Shown piece by piece: positions 62,701 through 64,000 of a DNA stretch of 64,000 nt (position 1 is its first letter; every line of letters starts with the position of its first letter). Source of the stretch: Lachnospiraceae bacterium (GTDB lineage Bacteria > Bacillota > Clostridia > Lachnospirales > Lachnospiraceae); the NCBI GenBank assembly GCA_009774175.1, contig VSNG01000003.1:82368-146367 (forward strand), read 5' to 3'. The notes below the pieces were generated by a model. That model worked only from the letters and a program-made list of their open reading frames with translations, was not told the origin of the DNA and made no database searches. Position numbers and translations under genes: made by a program.

Positions 62701-63576
62701 GCCGGGAAGGACAAAAGTCCTGTGGTTTCTGATGTATATCGCTCGGAGAGCGTCTATGTGTGCAAGAATAAAGTGGCGAAGCCCACTGTATTTATTCCGG
62801 TGTTCCCGGGTACGAACTGCGAGTATGACAGTGCGAAGGCCTTTGAGAATGCCGGCGCGCAGACGGTAGTAAAGGTGTTTAAGAATCGGAATGCGGCGGA
62901 TATCAGGGAGAGCGTGGAAGCCTTTGAAAAGGCTATCGGGCAGGCCCAGATCATCATGTTCCCGGGAGGATTTTCGGCGGGTGACGAGCCGGACGGTTCC
63001 GCCAAGTTTTTTGCCACCGCTTTTCAGAATGAGAAGATTAAGGAAGCCGTGATGAAGCTGCTACAGGAGCGGGACGGCCTTGCGCTGGGAATTTGTAACG
63101 GATTCCAGGCGCTGATCAAGCTGGGGCTTGTGCCTTACGGTGAGATTCGCGGACAGGAGCCGGATTCTCCCACCCTGACCTTTAACACGGTAAACCGCCA
63201 TATTTCCAAGATGGTTTATCTCAAAGTAGTTTCCAATAAATCCCCCTGGCTTGCGGGCGTAGAGCTTGGCCAGACTTATGTAAACCCGGCATCCCATGGA
63301 GAAGGACGTTTCGTGGCGCCGAAAGAGTGGATTGGCAGACTCTTTGCAAACGGGCAGGTGGCGACGCAGTATGCGGATGCCGACGGCAATGTTTCCATGG
63401 ATGAGGAGTGGAATATCAACGGCTCCTATGCCGCCATTGAGGGTATTACCTCCCCGGACGGCCGGTGTCTTGGCAAGATGGCCCATGCGGAGAGAAGAGG
63501 CGACGCTGTGGCTGTCAATATCTTCGGTGAACAGGACATGAAGATTTTTGAGAGCGGGGTTACTTATTTTAAATAA
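59728..63576 (+). CDS. purL: phosphoribosylformylglycinamidine synthase, single-chain type
   Basis: The 1282-residue protein joins the synthetase and glutaminase in one chain. It has an N-terminal PurS-like region (RRVYVEKKEPFAVRERELKE), two AIRS-type ATP-binding halves (NETHNHPTEIEPFGGAATCL, GGKDSMSGTFNDI), and a class I glutamine amidotransferase domain with Cys1123 in GICNGFQAL and MFPGGFSAGDEPDG. It converts FGAR to FGAM with ATP and glutamine in purine synthesis. This long form is the one usual in Lachnospiraceae, distinct from the split PurLQS of Bacilli. AGAGGAGAACG precedes the ATG. No purine riboswitch is visible in the 92-base upstream gap. Confidence 0.97.
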   Translation: MGNVRRVYVEKKEPFAVRERELKEEIESFLGIKSVERVRVFIRYDVENISDEVFERACLTVFSEPPVDILYRENIEIPENGRVFSVEFLPGQFDQRADSAVQCVQFLKEDEEPIIRTAVTYLVNGNVTDEELAKIKAYCINPVDSRETGMMKPDTLAAAYEEPADVSVFEGFCAMSEKELEALYGSLGLAMTFKDFQHIQNYFGGEEHRDPTMTEIRVLDTYWSDHCRHTTFSTELKNVSFGEGSYREPIENTYKDYLRTREEIFAGREDKFVCLMDLALMAMRKLKKDGKLNDMEESDEINACSVVVPVEMDYGNGPVTEEWLVFFKNETHNHPTEIEPFGGAATCLGGAIRDPLSGRGYVYQAMRVTGAADPTVPVTETLKGKLPQKKLVRGAADGYSSYGNQIGLATGLVKEIYHPNYVAKRMEIGAVMGAAPRKNVIRETSDPDDIIILLGGRTGRDGCGGATGSSKVHTEKSIDTCGAEVQKGNAPTERKIQRLFRREEVSRLIKKCNDFGAGGVSVAIGELADGLVVDLDKVPKKYAGLDGTELAISESQERMAVVVSPKDADAFLAYAEEENLEAVPVAVVTKEPRLVLRWRGKNIVDLSRAFLDTNGAHQETDVYVEIPDERDNYFRKTAVPAVAEALAGGDVKAAWLALLNDLNVCSQKGLVEMFDASIGAGSVYMPYGGKYQLTETQAMVAKLPTLSGKTDTVTMMSFGFDPYLSSWSPYHGAVYAVTESMARIVANGGDYRTIRFTFQEYFRRMSGEPSRWSQPFAALLGAYDAQMRYGLPSIGGKDSMSGTFNDIDVPPTLVSFAVNVNKSGNIVTPELKYPGDRLVRFRIPRDAYDLPVYDQVMTLYDKIMTLMSEYTDTDIINGIPAKTQKRKIVAAYALDAKGAAAAVSKMAFGNGLGVAVDSSYKVEALFDNGLGDIVAEMPAKEVHRLKKLAIAYEEIGTVTADGVFSYGSVKLEQEEALQAWKSRLDRVFPYTAGKDKSPVVSDVYRSESVYVCKNKVAKPTVFIPVFPGTNCEYDSAKAFENAGAQTVVKVFKNRNAADIRESVEAFEKAIGQAQIIMFPGGFSAGDEPDGSAKFFATAFQNEKIKEAVMKLLQERDGLALGICNGFQALIKLGLVPYGEIRGQEPDSPTLTFNTVNRHISKMVYLKVVSNKSPWLAGVELGQTYVNPASHGEGRFVAPKEWIGRLFANGQVATQYADADGNVSMDEEWNINGSYAAIEGITSPDGRCLGKMAHAERRGDAVAVNIFGEQDMKIFESGVTYFK

Positions 63577-63681
63577 GAGAAGAAACAGGTGCAGGGGCCG
63601 CAATTTTGGCTCCTGTTGTATGGTTCCTGCCAGACGGGGATCGGCGTATCGAAATATGTTACGTGGAGGTGGCGACGGATT

Positions 63682-63993
63682 ATGCTGTTTAATACGATGC
63701 AGTATTTTGTTTTTTTGCCCATTGTGGTTTTCATTTACTATATTCTGCCGCAAAGGGTTCGGTATGTATGGCTGCTGGCGGCAAGCTATTATTTCTATAT
63801 GCAGTGGAATCCGCTGTATATTGTTCTTTTGTTTTTCAGTACCTGTATTACCTATACCGGCGCAAGAGTCATCGGCAGGTTAAATGCCGCTTGCGCAGGC
63901 GAGGCGAAGCTCCTTCCTGAAAATAGGGGGGGGGGGGTAAACCCACAACGCTGCGCGCTTGTTATATCTTTTTTCCAGCGCCTTCCCAAATGA
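63682..63993 (+). CDS. MBOAT-family O-acyltransferase, 5' part, interrupted at a poly-G tract
   Basis: From the ATG at 63682, with GTGGAGGTGG upstream, the product begins MLFNTMQYFVFLPIVVFIYY and continues through RYVWLLAASYYFYMQWNPLY, the opening helices of MBOAT acyltransferases such as AlgI and DltB. These membrane enzymes move acyl groups onto surface polymers. At 63926-63937 there are 12 consecutive G bases, after which the frame reads RGGGVNPQRCALVIS and stops at a TGA at 63991-63993, only 7 bases before the window edge. The frame after the tract no longer looks like MBOAT. This may be a phase-variable or frameshifted gene, or a homopolymer error. Confidence 0.7.
   Translation: MLFNTMQYFVFLPIVVFIYYILPQRVRYVWLLAASYYFYMQWNPLYIVLLFFSTCITYTGARVIGRLNAACAGEAKLLPENRGGGVNPQRCALVISFFQRLPK
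63926..63937 (+). repeat. poly-G tract of 12 within the MBOAT gene
   Basis: Twelve consecutive G bases lie inside the coding region, between codons for LLPEN and VNP. Tracts of this length are prone to slippage, so the frame downstream can vary. Confidence 0.9.
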
Positions 63994-64000
63994 GGCTATT

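Noticed and set aside
1..64000. CRISPR arrays, rRNA or tRNA genes
   Set aside because: No regularly spaced repeats, rRNA-like sequence or convincing cloverleaf was seen; a tRNAscan-SE and CRISPR search would settle it.

Overview
The window looks like a chromosome segment from an anaerobic gut-type Firmicute of the class Clostridia, most likely a member of the Lachnospiraceae. The reasons are mid-range GC with strong AGGAGG ribosome-binding sites, sigma-A promoters, a CIRCE-controlled clpB, the gene order rho / rpmE / yqhQ-like / prmC / prfA, a single-chain 1282-residue PurL, and several families typical of this group (DUF4250, DUF4364, DUF975, DUF4179, DUF5722, OFA transporter). This placement rests on gene content read by eye, not on a search.

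Layout. 1-1003: tail of an unknown gene, a cluster of small hairpins, and cutC. 1362-3144: an ECF sigma factor and its DUF4179 membrane partner behind an ECF-type promoter. 3259-9034: two decayed surface/effector-type genes. The first is a Hint-domain protein with a frameshift and an apparently lost start codon; the second is a BspA-type leucine-rich-repeat surface protein broken by at least five frame changes. 9581-12265: CIRCE and clpB. 12532-22883: LD-carboxypeptidase, DUF4250, a ferredoxin/ASKHA corrinoid-activation-type protein, a DUF975 / response regulator / sensor kinase operon, a polysaccharide deacetylase, a membrane-anchored DUF5722 glycosidase-like protein, DUF4364 and malic enzyme. 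23128-27969: the conserved rho, L31, DUF1385, prmC, prfA block. 28136-33694: a hemerythrin / response-regulator protein, an XRE membrane regulator, an S1-domain protein, a HAD phosphatase, nth and an unknown gene. 33716-35634: reverse-strand regulators.

35777-43185 is the accessory core. It holds a CspB-like subtilase, an AT-rich AlbA_2/GHKL ATPase gene, about 800 bases of gene remnants including a chimeric copy of the subtilase tail joined to the AlbA_2 gene head, and a 1066-residue HD plus Hsp90-like (GHKL) ATPase protein. This is the best candidate in the window for a poorly described conflict or defence-type system, although nothing in the sequence proves that role.

43251-63993: a secreted unknown protein, a D,D-carboxypeptidase, a chemoreceptor, a secreted metallo-beta-lactamase-fold protein with a C-terminal Cys motif, and a galactan-type carbohydrate locus. 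In that locus a LacI-family regulator shares a 20-bp operator-like motif with a 612-residue predicted carbohydrate enzyme, followed by a GH53 endo-galactanase and an OFA-type transporter. A Cys/His-repeat secreted protein lies inside this locus. After these come a large cyclic-nucleotide-binding-domain protein, TetR, purL and the start of an MBOAT acyltransferase gene carrying a 12-G tract.

The genes work mainly as housekeeping modules (translation termination, transcription termination, purine synthesis, chaperone, base excision repair) interspersed with envelope and signalling modules. Frameshifts and remnants cluster in 3.2-9.0 kb and 39.2-40.0 kb, whereas clpB, rho, prfA and purL are intact. 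Decay of accessory DNA therefore fits better than poor sequence quality.
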